The position numbers and the translations under genes were made by a program. The notes beneath the pieces were generated by a model. That model ran no database searches, was not told where the DNA came from, and saw nothing but the letters and a program-made list of their open reading frames with translations. 41,801 bases of DNA from Bacteroidota bacterium. Lineage in GTDB: Bacteria > Bacteroidota > Bacteroidia > AKYH767-A > OLB10. The first letter of the stretch is position 1, and each line of letters begins with the position of its first letter. The DNA lies in contig JAGVTU010000021.1 of NCBI GenBank assembly GCA_019136655.1, positions 1 through 41,801 on the forward strand, read 5' to 3'. Below are positions 33,105-41,584 of the stretch, piece after piece.

Positions 33105-34109
33105 TCAGCAAAATGTTTTTTTGAACCATGGCACTGTCAATGCTAATCCTTCCTTCACTTTTACCAGTGGATTGTAGCCGAGATATTGCTGTGCACGGCT
33201 GATGTCGGCAAGAGAATTTTTTACATCACCGGGACGTTCCTCTTTATACACTGGCGAAATTGTTTTTCCTGTGATGTGCATGAGGTGTTTGAGCAGTTTA
33301 TTCAGGCTGATGCTTTCACCTACTGCCACGTTATACACTTTGTTGAATGCATCTTTATGTGTTGTAAATAATGCGCGGATGTTGGCCTGAACAGCATTTT
33401 CCACAAATGTAAAATCGCGCGACTGTTCTCCGTCACCATAGATATATGCTGTTTGGTCTTTAAGCAATGCTTTCATAAAAAGCGGAATGGCAGCAGCATA
33501 AGGGTTATCAGGATTTTGTTTTGGGCCAAACACATTGAAATAACGAAGGCCAATAATTTTCATGGCATAGTGCATGGAGAAAGTATATGCATACAGTTCG
33601 TTCGACATTTTTGAAACTGCATAAGGCGACAAAGGATTTCCTGTTACATGTTCGCGCTTGGGCAATTCGGGACTGTCGCCATAAACTGACGATGAGCTGG
33701 CATAAACAAAACGCTGCACTCCGGTTTCTTTGGCTGCCCACAGCATGTTCAGAAAACCGGTGGCATTGGCATGATGTGTGGCAAGCGGGTTGGCAAGCGA
33801 GCGCGGTACCGAACCAAGAGCAGCCTGATGAGATACAAACTGAATGCCCTGCATTGCTTTTTTGCATGTTTCGAGGTCGGTGATGTCGCCTTCTATAAAT
33901 TCAAATGCGGGATGATTGAGAAAAGGAATAATATTTTCTTTATATCCGTTGGCAAGGTTATCGAGCACACGCACTTTGCCGGCACCATGCACCAGCAGGT
34001 ATTCCACAATATTGCTGCCGATAAATCCTGAACCTCCTGTAACCAGAAAAGTATTTTTATTTATAGGGTGCGGGTGATATTTGCGTTCGTAAATGGTTTC
34101 AGAAATCAT
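33105..34109 (-). CDS. UDP-GlcNAc 4-epimerase, WbpP/TviC type
   Basis: 334 residues, extended short-chain dehydrogenase. NAD-binding GGSGFIG (25-31), catalytic Ser cluster (ASSSSVYG, 137-144), Tyr163 and Lys167 (SPYAVSK). The leader before the Rossmann fold and HQAALGSVPRSLANP (94-108) are marks of the WbpP/TviC group, which interconverts UDP-GlcNAc(A) and UDP-GalNAc(A) rather than unacetylated UDP-glucose. Together with the TviB-like dehydrogenase at 38404 it could make UDP-GalNAcA for the polysaccharide. It follows rfbB by 19 nt. Confidence 0.88.
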   Translation of the reverse strand: MISETIYERKYHPHPINKNTFLVTGGSGFIGSNIVEYLLVHGAGKVRVLDNLANGYKENIIPFLNHPAFEFIEGDITDLETCKKAMQGIQFVSHQAALGSVPRSLANPLATHHANATGFLNMLWAAKETGVQRFVYASSSSVYGDSPELPKREHVTGNPLSPYAVSKMSNELYAYTFSMHYAMKIIGLRYFNVFGPKQNPDNPYAAAIPLFMKALLKDQTAYIYGDGEQSRDFTFVENAVQANIRALFTTHKDAFNKVYNVAVGESISLNKLLKHLMHITGKTISPVYKEERPGDVKNSLADISRAQQYLGYNPLVKVKEGLALTVPWFKKTFC

Positions 34110-34128
34110 TGTTTTTAGTTATCGGGTA

Positions 34129-35184
34129 TTAACGGGTTTCGTATTGCTGGCGGTAGTAATTTTTATAAGCTCCTGATGTAACCTGTGTAAGCCACTCTTC
34201 ATTGGCCAGATACCAGTCAACAGTTTTTTCAAGACCTTCTTCAAACTGCAATGAAGGTTTCCACCCTAACTCGCGCTGCAATTTAGATGAGTCAATGGCA
34301 TAACGCATATCATGGCCGGGGCGGTCGGTAACAAAGGTGATGAGCTTTGCCGAAGTGCCATCAGGACGGTTTAGTTTCTTGTCCATGATTTTGCAAAGCA
34401 GATGTATGAGGTCAATATTTTTCCATTCATTGTTTCCTCCCACGTTGTATTTCTCACCGTTTTTTCCTTTGTGAAAAATTAAATCAATGGCACGTGCATG
34501 GTCTTCCACATACAACCAGTCGCGCACGTTTTCTCCTTTGCCATAAACCGGAACCGGCTTGTTGTTTTTAATATTGTTGATTGCAAGAGGAATCAGTTTT
34601 TCGGGGAAGTGATGCGAGCCGTAATTGTTGGAGCAGTTAGACAACACCACAGGCAGATGATAGGTGTGAAAATAAGCCATGACAAGATGGTCGGAGCTTG
34701 CTTTAGAAGCGGAGTAAGGACTGCGGGGATCATACGGAGTGGTTTCGGTAAAGAATCCGGTGTTGCCAAGCGAGCCATACACTTCATCGGTGGAAATATG
34801 ATAGAAGCGTTTTCCGCTTTTGTCTGTCCACATTTTTTTTGCAGCATTGAGTAGCGTAACCGTCCCAACAATGTTGGTCATGATGAACTCCAGCGGATTG
34901 GTGATGCTTCTGTCCACATGCGACTCGGCAGCGAGGTGAATTACAGCATCAAAACCATGTTCGTTGAATAAATTATTTATAAATTCAGCATCGGTAATAT
35001 CGCCTTTTACAAACTGATAGTTGGGCAGATGTTCGATGTCATGGAGGTTGGCAAGGTTTCCTGCATAGGTTAGTGCATCAAGATTAAAAATCCGGTAACC
35101 GGGGTATTGTGTTACAAATCTTCTGACTACGTGCGATCCGATGAATCCCGCTCCTCCTGTAATGAGTATCTTCTTTTCCGACAT
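34129..35184 (-). CDS. rfbB: dTDP-glucose 4,6-dehydratase
   Basis: 351 residues. Rossmann GGAGFIG (10-16), active site Thr132-Asp133-Glu134 (STDEVYG) and Tyr157/Lys161 (YSASK), plus HLAAESHVDRSI: the full RmlB signature. It converts dTDP-glucose to dTDP-4-keto-6-deoxyglucose, the branch point to rhamnose, fucosamine and other deoxysugars. rmlA, rmlC and rmlD are not in the window, so the end product is unknown. Its upstream side carries a -7 element at 35293 and then the inserted T9SS block. Confidence 0.97.
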   Translation of the reverse strand: MSEKKILITGGAGFIGSHVVRRFVTQYPGYRIFNLDALTYAGNLANLHDIEHLPNYQFVKGDITDAEFINNLFNEHGFDAVIHLAAESHVDRSITNPLEFIMTNIVGTVTLLNAAKKMWTDKSGKRFYHISTDEVYGSLGNTGFFTETTPYDPRSPYSASKASSDHLVMAYFHTYHLPVVLSNCSNNYGSHHFPEKLIPLAINNIKNNKPVPVYGKGENVRDWLYVEDHARAIDLIFHKGKNGEKYNVGGNNEWKNIDLIHLLCKIMDKKLNRPDGTSAKLITFVTDRPGHDMRYAIDSSKLQRELGWKPSLQFEEGLEKTVDWYLANEEWLTQVTSGAYKNYYRQQYETR

Positions 35185-35292
35185 TAAGTAAAAATATTAA
35201 AATGAACAAATAAACAGAATATTTCCTGTAAAATAAAAATTTTTGTGCTTACAAAAAAGTCATAACAGTTTTTTGGGGTACAGTTTAAATTA

Positions 35293-35300
35293 CAAAGGTA
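35293..35300 (-). promoter_or_regulatory. -7 promoter element upstream of rfbB
   Basis: Minus-strand TACCTTTG is a perfect TAnnTTTG match about 110 nt before the rfbB ATG. It would give the rfbB-epimerase-phosphatase run its own promoter after the T9SS block separated it from galE. No clear -33. Confidence 0.4.
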
Positions 35301-35403
35301 TCTTAACCCTAATGATAAATTAATATGGATGTGAAATGAAAATCTTAATAATTTTACAACACTATAAAACAAAAAATTTCCAAATAAACAGATTCTAAAC
35401 AAT

Positions 35404-35568
35404 ATGCGCATTATACAGCTTATTCAGGAACCTAAGTTTATGCACCTCGGCACGGATAACGATGCCATTGTATCAATATCGTTAATAAATTATTCGCAGG
35501 GAGTATATCAGGTAAAAGCTTCTTCTGCAACGGAGGAGAAAACAGCTAAATTGATAATAATCCGGTAA
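35404..35568 (+). pseudogene. remnant of a T9SS sorting domain (54 codons)
   Basis: ATG at 35404 to TAA at 35566-35568. The second half (IVSISLINYSQGVYQVKASS...TAKLIIIR) reads as the last strands of a T9SS type A sorting domain, with the usual Y-x-x-G-V-Y-x-V-K pattern and a hydrophobic end. The first residues do not continue the domain. It is therefore a 3' stub of a vanished cargo gene. Its stop overlaps the ATG of the next gene (TAATG), so it might still be translated and couple to that gene. Confidence 0.6.
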
Positions 35569-37109
35569 TGATAAAAAGATGCTTATTGTTCGTTTTTTTC
35601 TGTATTGAGTTATTTTTCAGCCCAAACGCCATTGCTCAAAACCGCAACAGTATTTGGGTATTTGGCGACAGTGCAGGAATTGATTTTTCAAATGTATTAA
35701 ATCCTGTTCCTCTTGTTACCAATAGCAGTGGCAGAGGTTCCTCTTCTTCTGTTGCCGACAGCTTAGGAAATTTTTTGTTTTATACTGGATCTGATGTTGG
35801 AATTGTTACCATACCGGGAAGTGCTTTTAACAGAAAAATTTATAACCGGCTGTTTCAGGTAATGGATAATGGCGATTCAATCCATTTTGTGGGATGGTAT
35901 AATGATTGTATAATTATTCCTAACCCGTCCGGTCAAAATAAGTTTTATCTGTTTCATTTATCTGTTTCTTATGGTCAACCGCCTCCTCATGGTTTATTTT
36001 ACAGCGAAATAGATTTGAGTTTTAATGGCGGCTTGGGAAAAGTGATAAGCAAAAACCATCTTTTGCAAAGTGGGTATTTTATTGATGCAACAGCGGCTGT
36101 CAGACATGGAAATGGGCGCGACTGGTGGTTTATTTGTAAACCGTATTATGTAGATGTGAGTATTGGTATAGTTCCTACAGACACATTTTATGTTTATTTA
36201 ATAACTCCTGATAGTATTCACCCGCCAATAAAACAGCAGATAGGCAGCAAAAAAGGGGGAGGGATAGGTAATCTAACCTTTTCATCAAAAGGAGATAAAA
36301 TCAACTTGACCTGTGCAAGAGGTGGTGTTGAAATTATAGATTTTGACCGATGTTCGGGTAATTTGTCAAATGCTGTTGTGCTGGATTCCATACTTGATGC
36401 TAATGATCTTTTATCGGGTTCTGCTTTTTCACCTGATGACAGCCTGCTATATGTTATCAAAGCAGAGTATCCATTCTATCTTTATCAGATTGACCTGGTT
36501 ACTCACAGCCTTGATACCATAGCCGAAATAACGGGAACGCAAACGGTAGTAAACAGGGGGCGAAGTCCCGTTAGTATCAGGCTTGCTCCCGATGGTAAAA
36601 TTTACATGGCAGCTGCCTATACGGATACATTGGGTTATCTTTATTATCCGTATGACGATAGTTGCTATTTTGCAGAAAATATGTATTTGGGTGTGGTAAA
36701 TAATCCGAACGTAAAGGGCTTGGGATGCAACTTTGATAACTTTGGTTTTTATCTTGGCGGCAAACGCTCTTACTGGGGTTTGCCTAACAACCCCGATTAT
36801 GAGCTTGGAGCATTGGCAGGCAGCGGGTGTGATACTTTAACTAACCTCACCCCCGACCCTTCTCCATTTGATAGGGAAGTGAATATTTTCCCTAATCCGG
36901 CAAAGGATTTTGTTTTTATAAAATGCACAAGCAACATAACGTATGAAATAACTGATGCGGCAGGAAAAAAATACCTGCAAGGTGGTTTTAATTCAGCAGA
37001 AGCTGCTGTTGTAAGCATTAACATTGGGCAGCTAAGGCAGGGGGTTTACATAGTAAAAGTTACACAGGCTGATTGCAGCAGGTTTGCAAGGCTTGTTGTA
37101 ATAAAATAA
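35568..37109 (+). CDS. secreted propeller-like protein with T9SS sorting domain
   Basis: 513 residues. Signal peptide to about residue 24 (AIAQ), then NSIWVFGDSAGIDFSN, GNFLFYTGSDVG, NKFYLFHLSV and W-rich strands. This is the repeat pattern of a Bacteroidota family of large surface proteins whose middle resembles a beta-propeller (KINLTCARGGVEIIDFD, FSPDDSLLYVIK). The type A sorting domain occupies about 435-513 (NIFPNPAKDFVFIK to RLVVIK). The linker LTPDPSPFDRE (about 423-433) is the translation of a palindromic intergenic repeat. It is the only intact gene in a + strand block inside the polysaccharide cluster. Confidence 0.82.
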   Translation: MIKRCLLFVFFCIELFFSPNAIAQNRNSIWVFGDSAGIDFSNVLNPVPLVTNSSGRGSSSSVADSLGNFLFYTGSDVGIVTIPGSAFNRKIYNRLFQVMDNGDSIHFVGWYNDCIIIPNPSGQNKFYLFHLSVSYGQPPPHGLFYSEIDLSFNGGLGKVISKNHLLQSGYFIDATAAVRHGNGRDWWFICKPYYVDVSIGIVPTDTFYVYLITPDSIHPPIKQQIGSKKGGGIGNLTFSSKGDKINLTCARGGVEIIDFDRCSGNLSNAVVLDSILDANDLLSGSAFSPDDSLLYVIKAEYPFYLYQIDLVTHSLDTIAEITGTQTVVNRGRSPVSIRLAPDGKIYMAAAYTDTLGYLYYPYDDSCYFAENMYLGVVNNPNVKGLGCNFDNFGFYLGGKRSYWGLPNNPDYELGALAGSGCDTLTNLTPDPSPFDREVNIFPNPAKDFVFIKCTSNITYEITDAAGKKYLQGGFNSAEAAVVSINIGQLRQGVYIVKVTQADCSRFARLVVIK

Positions 37110-37117
37110 TTTTTGTT

Positions 37118-37252
37118 ATGAGAAATAGAATTACCTTCCTTGTATTAAGCATTAATATTTGCCATGCGCAATATAAAAACTCAGTATGGTGTCTTGTTCT
37201 CTTTAGGAGATTAAGTTTGAGCACGGGAATTATTTCCCTTTTAGCGTTATGA
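37118..37252 (+). pseudogene. 5' remnant of a paralog of the 35568 gene
   Basis: The frame MRNRITFLVLSINICHAQYKNSVW is a signal peptide plus the first mature residues, equivalent to AQNRNSIW of the 35568 protein. It then leaves the family after Trp and stops after 44 codons. The rest of the gene is missing. It begins 8 nt after the stop of 35568. Confidence 0.6.
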
Positions 37253-37285
37253 ATTTATAATCTAAAAGGAAAACAACATTTGTTG

Positions 37286-38311
37286 TTAAACAAAATCGTT
37301 TCTTCCTGCCAAATGCAGTTCCCAGTTCCATGCTGTTTTAATCATGTTGTCAAGATTGCGCTGTGTTTTCCATTTTAATTCGGTGTTGGCAAGTGTGGTG
37401 TCGGCATATACGGCAACAGCATCGCCCTCTCTGCGCTTTGCTACTTTATAATTCAGTTTTAACCCTGTAACTTTTTCAAATGCATGAATCAGTTCAAAAA
37501 CAGAACTTCCTTTGCCTGTACCGAGATTAAACACTTCATAAGATTTTTTATTTTCATTGCTTAACATCCGTTTTACCGCTACCACATGTGCCTGTGCCAC
37601 ATCTACAACATGAATGTAATCGCGTATGCAACTGCCATCAGGTGTTGGGTAATCATTTCCAAAAACGGTAAAAACTTCCTGTTTGCCAATAGCCACTTTT
37701 GTAATGATGGGCATAACATTCAGCGGCATGGTAGTGGGCAGTTCGCCAATGAGGGCACTGTCGTGCGAACCCACCGGATTAAAATAGCGCAGCGATATGG
37801 CATTGAGTTTTGATGCTGCTACTGTATCTTCAATAATTTCTTCTCCTGTTTTTTTGGTGTTGCCATAAGGAGATTTTGCTTTTTTAACAGGAGCATTTTC
37901 ATCAATAGGCAGTTTGTCAGGGTCGGCATAAACTGAACAACTTGATGAAAACACAAATGATTTTATATCATGATCCAAACAACCCTGCAATACATTGATT
38001 AACGACAACAGATTGTTGCGATAAAACTCCAGTGGCTGCTGCACCGAAAGCCCTACGGCCTTGTGCGCAGCAAAATGTATGACAGCATCCGGCTTTTGTG
38101 TTTTAAAATAATTATCAGTGGCGGCAGCATCGGTTAAGTCAATCTGAAAAAAAGCGGGGCGTTTTTTTACAATCTGTTCAATAGCATCTACCACTTCGGC
38201 TTTGGAGTTGTTCAGGTTGTCAATAATATCCACATCAAATTCACTCTGCATCAATTCCACCACAGTGTGAGCACCTATGTATCCTGTTCCTCCTGTAACT
38301 AATATTTTCAT
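37286..38311 (-). CDS. galE: UDP-glucose 4-epimerase
   Basis: 341 residues. Rossmann GGTGYIG (7-13), SSSCSVYAD (122-130), Tyr149 and Lys153 (YGNTK), the GalE-specific FAAHKAVGLSVQQPLEFYRN, and YFNPVGSH. It interconverts UDP-glucose and UDP-galactose, feeding galactose into the polysaccharide. It lies after a perfect hairpin (38358-38384) that separates it from the dehydrogenase gene, so its level may differ from the rest of the cluster. Confidence 0.95.
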   Translation of the reverse strand: MKILVTGGTGYIGAHTVVELMQSEFDVDIIDNLNNSKAEVVDAIEQIVKKRPAFFQIDLTDAAATDNYFKTQKPDAVIHFAAHKAVGLSVQQPLEFYRNNLLSLINVLQGCLDHDIKSFVFSSSCSVYADPDKLPIDENAPVKKAKSPYGNTKKTGEEIIEDTVAASKLNAISLRYFNPVGSHDSALIGELPTTMPLNVMPIITKVAIGKQEVFTVFGNDYPTPDGSCIRDYIHVVDVAQAHVVAVKRMLSNENKKSYEVFNLGTGKGSSVFELIHAFEKVTGLKLNYKVAKRREGDAVAVYADTTLANTELKWKTQRNLDNMIKTAWNWELHLAGRNDFV

Positions 38312-38357
38312 TCTTGTTTTGAATGTTTAAGACTGTGCGGCTATTGTATAAACGACT

Positions 38358-38384
38358 AAAAGCAATGTGGATTACATTGCTTTT
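38358..38384 (-). terminator. perfect 11-bp hairpin between the dehydrogenase and galE genes
   Basis: AAAAGCAATGT (38358-38368) and ACATTGCTTTT (38374-38384) pair around a 5-nt loop. On the minus strand the hairpin runs into only four T residues, so it is at best a weak or partial terminator inside the cluster, or an RNA-stabilising structure. Confidence 0.5.
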
Positions 38385-38403
38385 AAATCAGTACGATAAA
38401 TAA

Positions 38404-39693
38404 TTATAAACTCCAGTACTGGAGGTCTTTTATTTTTCCGCGCAGGAAACCTTTTATATCCACAATGATTGCATCGGGCTTGCAAATACTTTTGAAATAT
38501 TTTTCGTCAAGGCCCACATACTCTTTGTGCGAAACGGCTACCACTACTGCATCATATTCATTTCCTATTTTATCTGTCAAACCAAAACCATATTCATGCT
38601 TCAGGTCATCAGATGATGCATAAGGGTCGGTAACTTCAATCTGTACGCCATAAGATTTAAACTCGTTGACCACATCTGTTACCTTGCTGTTGCGTATGTC
38701 TTCTACATCTTCTTTAAAGGTGGCTCCCATCACCAGCACTTTTGCTTTGGCAATGTCTTTGCCCATGGCAATAAGTTTTTTCACGGTTTGTTTGGCAACA
38801 TAAAATCCCATGCTGTCATTCACATAACGTCCTGAGTTGATTACCTGCGCATGATAACCCAACTCCTGTGCTTTATACGTGAGGTAGTAAGGATCTACAC
38901 CAATGCAGTGGCCGCCCACCAGTCCCGGAAAGAAACGAAGGAAATTCCACTTGGTGCTTGATGCTTCAATAACTTCGTAGGTGTTGATGCCCATTTTATT
39001 GAAGATGATGGAGAGTTCATTCATCAAAGCAATGTTCACATCGCGCTGTGTGTTTTCAATAATCTTGGCTGCCTCAGCAACTTTTATGGATGATGCTTTG
39101 TGTACGCCTGCTTTTACAACAATTTCATACACTTTGGCAATGACATCGAGCGACTCGGCATCGCAACCGGAAACAACTTTTTTAATTTTTGTAATGGTAT
39201 GTTCTTTATCACCGGGGTTGATACGCTCAGGCGAATATCCTACTTTAAAATCGGTTCCGAATTTTAATCCTGACAGTTCTTCGAGCACAGGCACACAATC
39301 TTCTTCAGTGCATCCCGGATAAACTGTACTTTCATAAACCACATAATCACCTTTCTTGAGCACCTTGCCAATGCTGGTAGATGCACCGATCAACGGTTTC
39401 AGGTCGGGAAGTTTATGATCGTCAATAGGAGTAGGCACAGCAACAATAAAAAACCGTGCTTCGCGCAAAATGTCGAGTGAGTTGGTGAAAACAATATCGC
39501 AACCGTTAAAAGCTTCGGAAGGAAGCTCTCCGCTGGGGTCAATTTTGTTTTTCATTTTTTCAACGCGTTCTGCGTTTATGTCAAAACCTATTACTGAAAT
39601 GTTGCGTGCAAATTCAAGTGCAATAGGCAGTCCTACATATCCTAATCCGATAACGGCAACTTTTGCTTTCTTATCTAATATTTCCTGATACAT
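38404..39693 (-). CDS. UDP-N-acetylhexosamine 6-dehydrogenase, TviB/WbpA-like
   Basis: 429 residues of the UDP-glucose/GDP-mannose dehydrogenase family. GLGYVGLP NAD motif (16-23), ESTVYPGCTEE (121-131), Lys210 and Asn214 in the active site, and nucleophile Cys263 in GGHCIGVDPYYLTYKA. The last motif is typical of enzymes that oxidise C6 of UDP-GlcNAc or UDP-GalNAc. With the adjacent WbpB- and WbpD-like genes it would start a UDP-diacetamido-uronic acid pathway; with the TviC-like epimerase, UDP-GalNAcA. It lies 2 nt after the WbpB-like gene. Confidence 0.92.
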   Translation of the reverse strand: MYQEILDKKAKVAVIGLGYVGLPIALEFARNISVIGFDINAERVEKMKNKIDPSGELPSEAFNGCDIVFTNSLDILREARFFIVAVPTPIDDHKLPDLKPLIGASTSIGKVLKKGDYVVYESTVYPGCTEEDCVPVLEELSGLKFGTDFKVGYSPERINPGDKEHTITKIKKVVSGCDAESLDVIAKVYEIVVKAGVHKASSIKVAEAAKIIENTQRDVNIALMNELSIIFNKMGINTYEVIEASSTKWNFLRFFPGLVGGHCIGVDPYYLTYKAQELGYHAQVINSGRYVNDSMGFYVAKQTVKKLIAMGKDIAKAKVLVMGATFKEDVEDIRNSKVTDVVNEFKSYGVQIEVTDPYASSDDLKHEYGFGLTDKIGNEYDAVVVAVSHKEYVGLDEKYFKSICKPDAIIVDIKGFLRGKIKDLQYWSL

Positions 39694-39695
39694 TA

Positions 39696-40745
39696 TTATT
39701 GATGAAATTTTATTTCTGTCTTATTGTTTTTGCGAAGGGCATAAATACGTTCAATGATTTCTACCACCTTCAGCCCCTCCAGCGCATTGGTGGTAATGGA
39801 AGTGCGGCCACGCAGCACGTCAGCCACATTCTCAAAAATATAGTGATGGTTGGCAGCAGAGCCTTTATAAGCTCCATAGTCATTTGCTGCATTCACCGGT
39901 GCAAGCTGTGGCATGGTGTAGTCTTTGATGTGGCAATATTCCACTTCATTCATATACTGTCCGCCTATTTTCAGCGAGCCGTTTTTTCCGATTACAGTAA
40001 TGCTGCTCTCGAGATTGGTATCCCATACGGCTGTTGTGTATGAAATATTTCCCATTCCGCCATTCACAAAACGAAAGTTCACACAACCGCTGTCTTCAAA
40101 CGAAGTGGTATGCTGATGTGTAAAGTCTTCAAATTTTCCCTGTATATCGGTAATGTCGCCAAACACCCAGTACATAATATCAATAAAGTGCGAAAACTGT
40201 GTAAAGAGTGTTCCTCCGTCCATATCGCTGGAGCCTTTCCATCCGCCTTTTTTGTAATAACGGTCGTCACGGTTCCAGTAGCATTGCAGTTGCACCATGA
40301 AAATGTCGCCAATAATTTTTTTATCTACTATTTCTTTGAGCCAAACTGATGGTGGCGAATAACGGTTTTGCATCACACAAAACACCTGACGCGAAACCTG
40401 CAGTGCTTTGAAAATTATTTTTTCGCAATCGGCTTTGGTAAGTGCCATTGGTTTTTCACAAACCACATGCTTACGTGCTTCAAGTGCTTTCAGCGAATGT
40501 TCGGCATGCACTCCATTGGGTGTACACACACATACCACATCAATATCGGGTAAATGCACCAGCATTTCGTCAAGCGTACTGAAAAACGGAACCTTAAACT
40601 CTTCTATTCCCAATTCACTTTCGGGGCGTATATCACTCATCCCTACCAGTTCACACTCATCATACCGTCTGATCATTTCTGCATGCCGCTTGCCGATATG
40701 CCCACATCCTATGACAGCAAATTTTATCTTCTTATTGTCACTCAT
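39696..40745 (-). CDS. Gfo/Idh/MocA oxidoreductase, WbpB/WlbA-like
   Basis: 349 residues. NAD(P)-binding GCGHIG (13-18), CEKPMALT with Lys98, and the C-terminal domain with YWNRDDRYYKKGGWKGSSDMDGG and FSHFIDIMYWVFGD, matching WbpB/WlbA. These oxidise the 3-hydroxyl of UDP-GlcNAcA to give the keto group that an aminotransferase (WbpE) then aminates. Its neighbours are the 6-dehydrogenase and the N-acetyltransferase of the same pathway, 2 and 11 nt away. Confidence 0.9.
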   Translation of the reverse strand: MSDNKKIKFAVIGCGHIGKRHAEMIRRYDECELVGMSDIRPESELGIEEFKVPFFSTLDEMLVHLPDIDVVCVCTPNGVHAEHSLKALEARKHVVCEKPMALTKADCEKIIFKALQVSRQVFCVMQNRYSPPSVWLKEIVDKKIIGDIFMVQLQCYWNRDDRYYKKGGWKGSSDMDGGTLFTQFSHFIDIMYWVFGDITDIQGKFEDFTHQHTTSFEDSGCVNFRFVNGGMGNISYTTAVWDTNLESSITVIGKNGSLKIGGQYMNEVEYCHIKDYTMPQLAPVNAANDYGAYKGSAANHHYIFENVADVLRGRTSITTNALEGLKVVEIIERIYALRKNNKTEIKFHQ

Positions 40746-40756
40746 AAAGCTGCTGC

Positions 40757-41329
40757 TTACGAAATTTTTTGAACCTTGTTACCCTTCAACTCATATTTCT
40801 CACCGCTTTCAGGGCACACAGCTACTCCTTTGTCGTCAAAACTGAGGCGATGACCATATTCACTCATCCATCCTGCCTGTCGGGCCGGGTTGCCCACCAT
40901 CAGTGCATAGTCGGGCACATCCTTGGTTACTACAGCACCTGCACCTATAAAGGCATATTTGCCAATATCATGTCCGCATACGATGGTTGCATTGGCTCCT
41001 ATGGAGGCTCCTTTCTTCACAATGGTCTTTTTGTATTCATTCTTGCGGTTCACCGCACTGCGCGGATTGGTTACATTGGTAAACACCATACTGGGACCTA
41101 AAAAAACATCGTCCTCACACACCACTCCCGTATAAATGGAAACGTTGTTCTGCACTTTTACATTATTGCCCAGCACCACATCGGGGCTTATCACCACATT
41201 CTGACCAATGTTGCAGTTTTCGCCTATTTTGCAATGGGGCATCACATGCGTAAAGTGCCAAATCTTAGTGCCTTTACCTATGATACAGTCATCATCCACA
41301 TAACTCGACTCATGCTTGTAATAATCCAT
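40757..41329 (-). CDS. hexapeptide-repeat N-acetyltransferase, WbpD/WlbB-like
   Basis: 190 residues from the ATG at 41327-41329 ([13 protein letters not shown]...); the frame is open 12 codons further, but homologs begin here. A left-handed beta-helix of hexapeptide repeats ([56 protein letters not shown]) and the late [11 protein letters not shown] are typical of WbpD/WlbB, which acetylates the 3-amino group of UDP-GlcNAc3NA to UDP-diNAcGlcA. First gene of the cluster on this strand; the required aminotransferase WbpE is not in the window. Confidence 0.9.
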   Translation of the reverse strand: MDYYKHESSYVDDDCIIGKGTKIWHFTHVMPHCKIGENCNIGQNVVISPDVVLGNNVKVQNNVSIYTGVVCEDDVFLGPSMVFTNVTNPRSAVNRKNEYKKTIVKKGASIGANATIVCGHDIGKYAFIGAGAVVTKDVPDYALMVGNPARQAGWMSEYGHRLSFDDKGVAVCPESGEKYELKGNKVQKIS

Positions 41330-41467
41330 CCCTTTAACTTTTAACCCTTTTCCAATGGGCTGCAAATTTAATGGAAAAAGTGTAGGAATAGGGCTGTTTC
41401 TTTGGTCTTTTATAAAAATAGAATTCTCTTTGTTTCATTCTTGTTTTTTATCAGCAACTCTTAAGTG

Positions 41468-41549
41468 CAACCCGGCAAGAGGCAAGCTCTTGCTGGGTTG
41501 TTTACGTCTTACACCCAGCAGGAATCTTCGATAACCTGCCAGGTGTCAG
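41468..41549. repeat. two palindromic repeats upstream of the polysaccharide cluster
   Basis: The 33-nt hairpin with arms CAACCCGGCAAGAG and CTCTTGCTGGGTTG (41468-41500) is followed by a hairpin with arms ACACCCAGCAGG and CCTGCCAGGTGT (41511-41546). They belong to the same families as those at 10453, 14013 and 7752. In 41330-41584 no gene is visible besides them. Confidence 0.85.
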
Positions 41550-41584
41550 GGAAAAAGTTTGATGTTATGTTTTAAATTGAGTTC

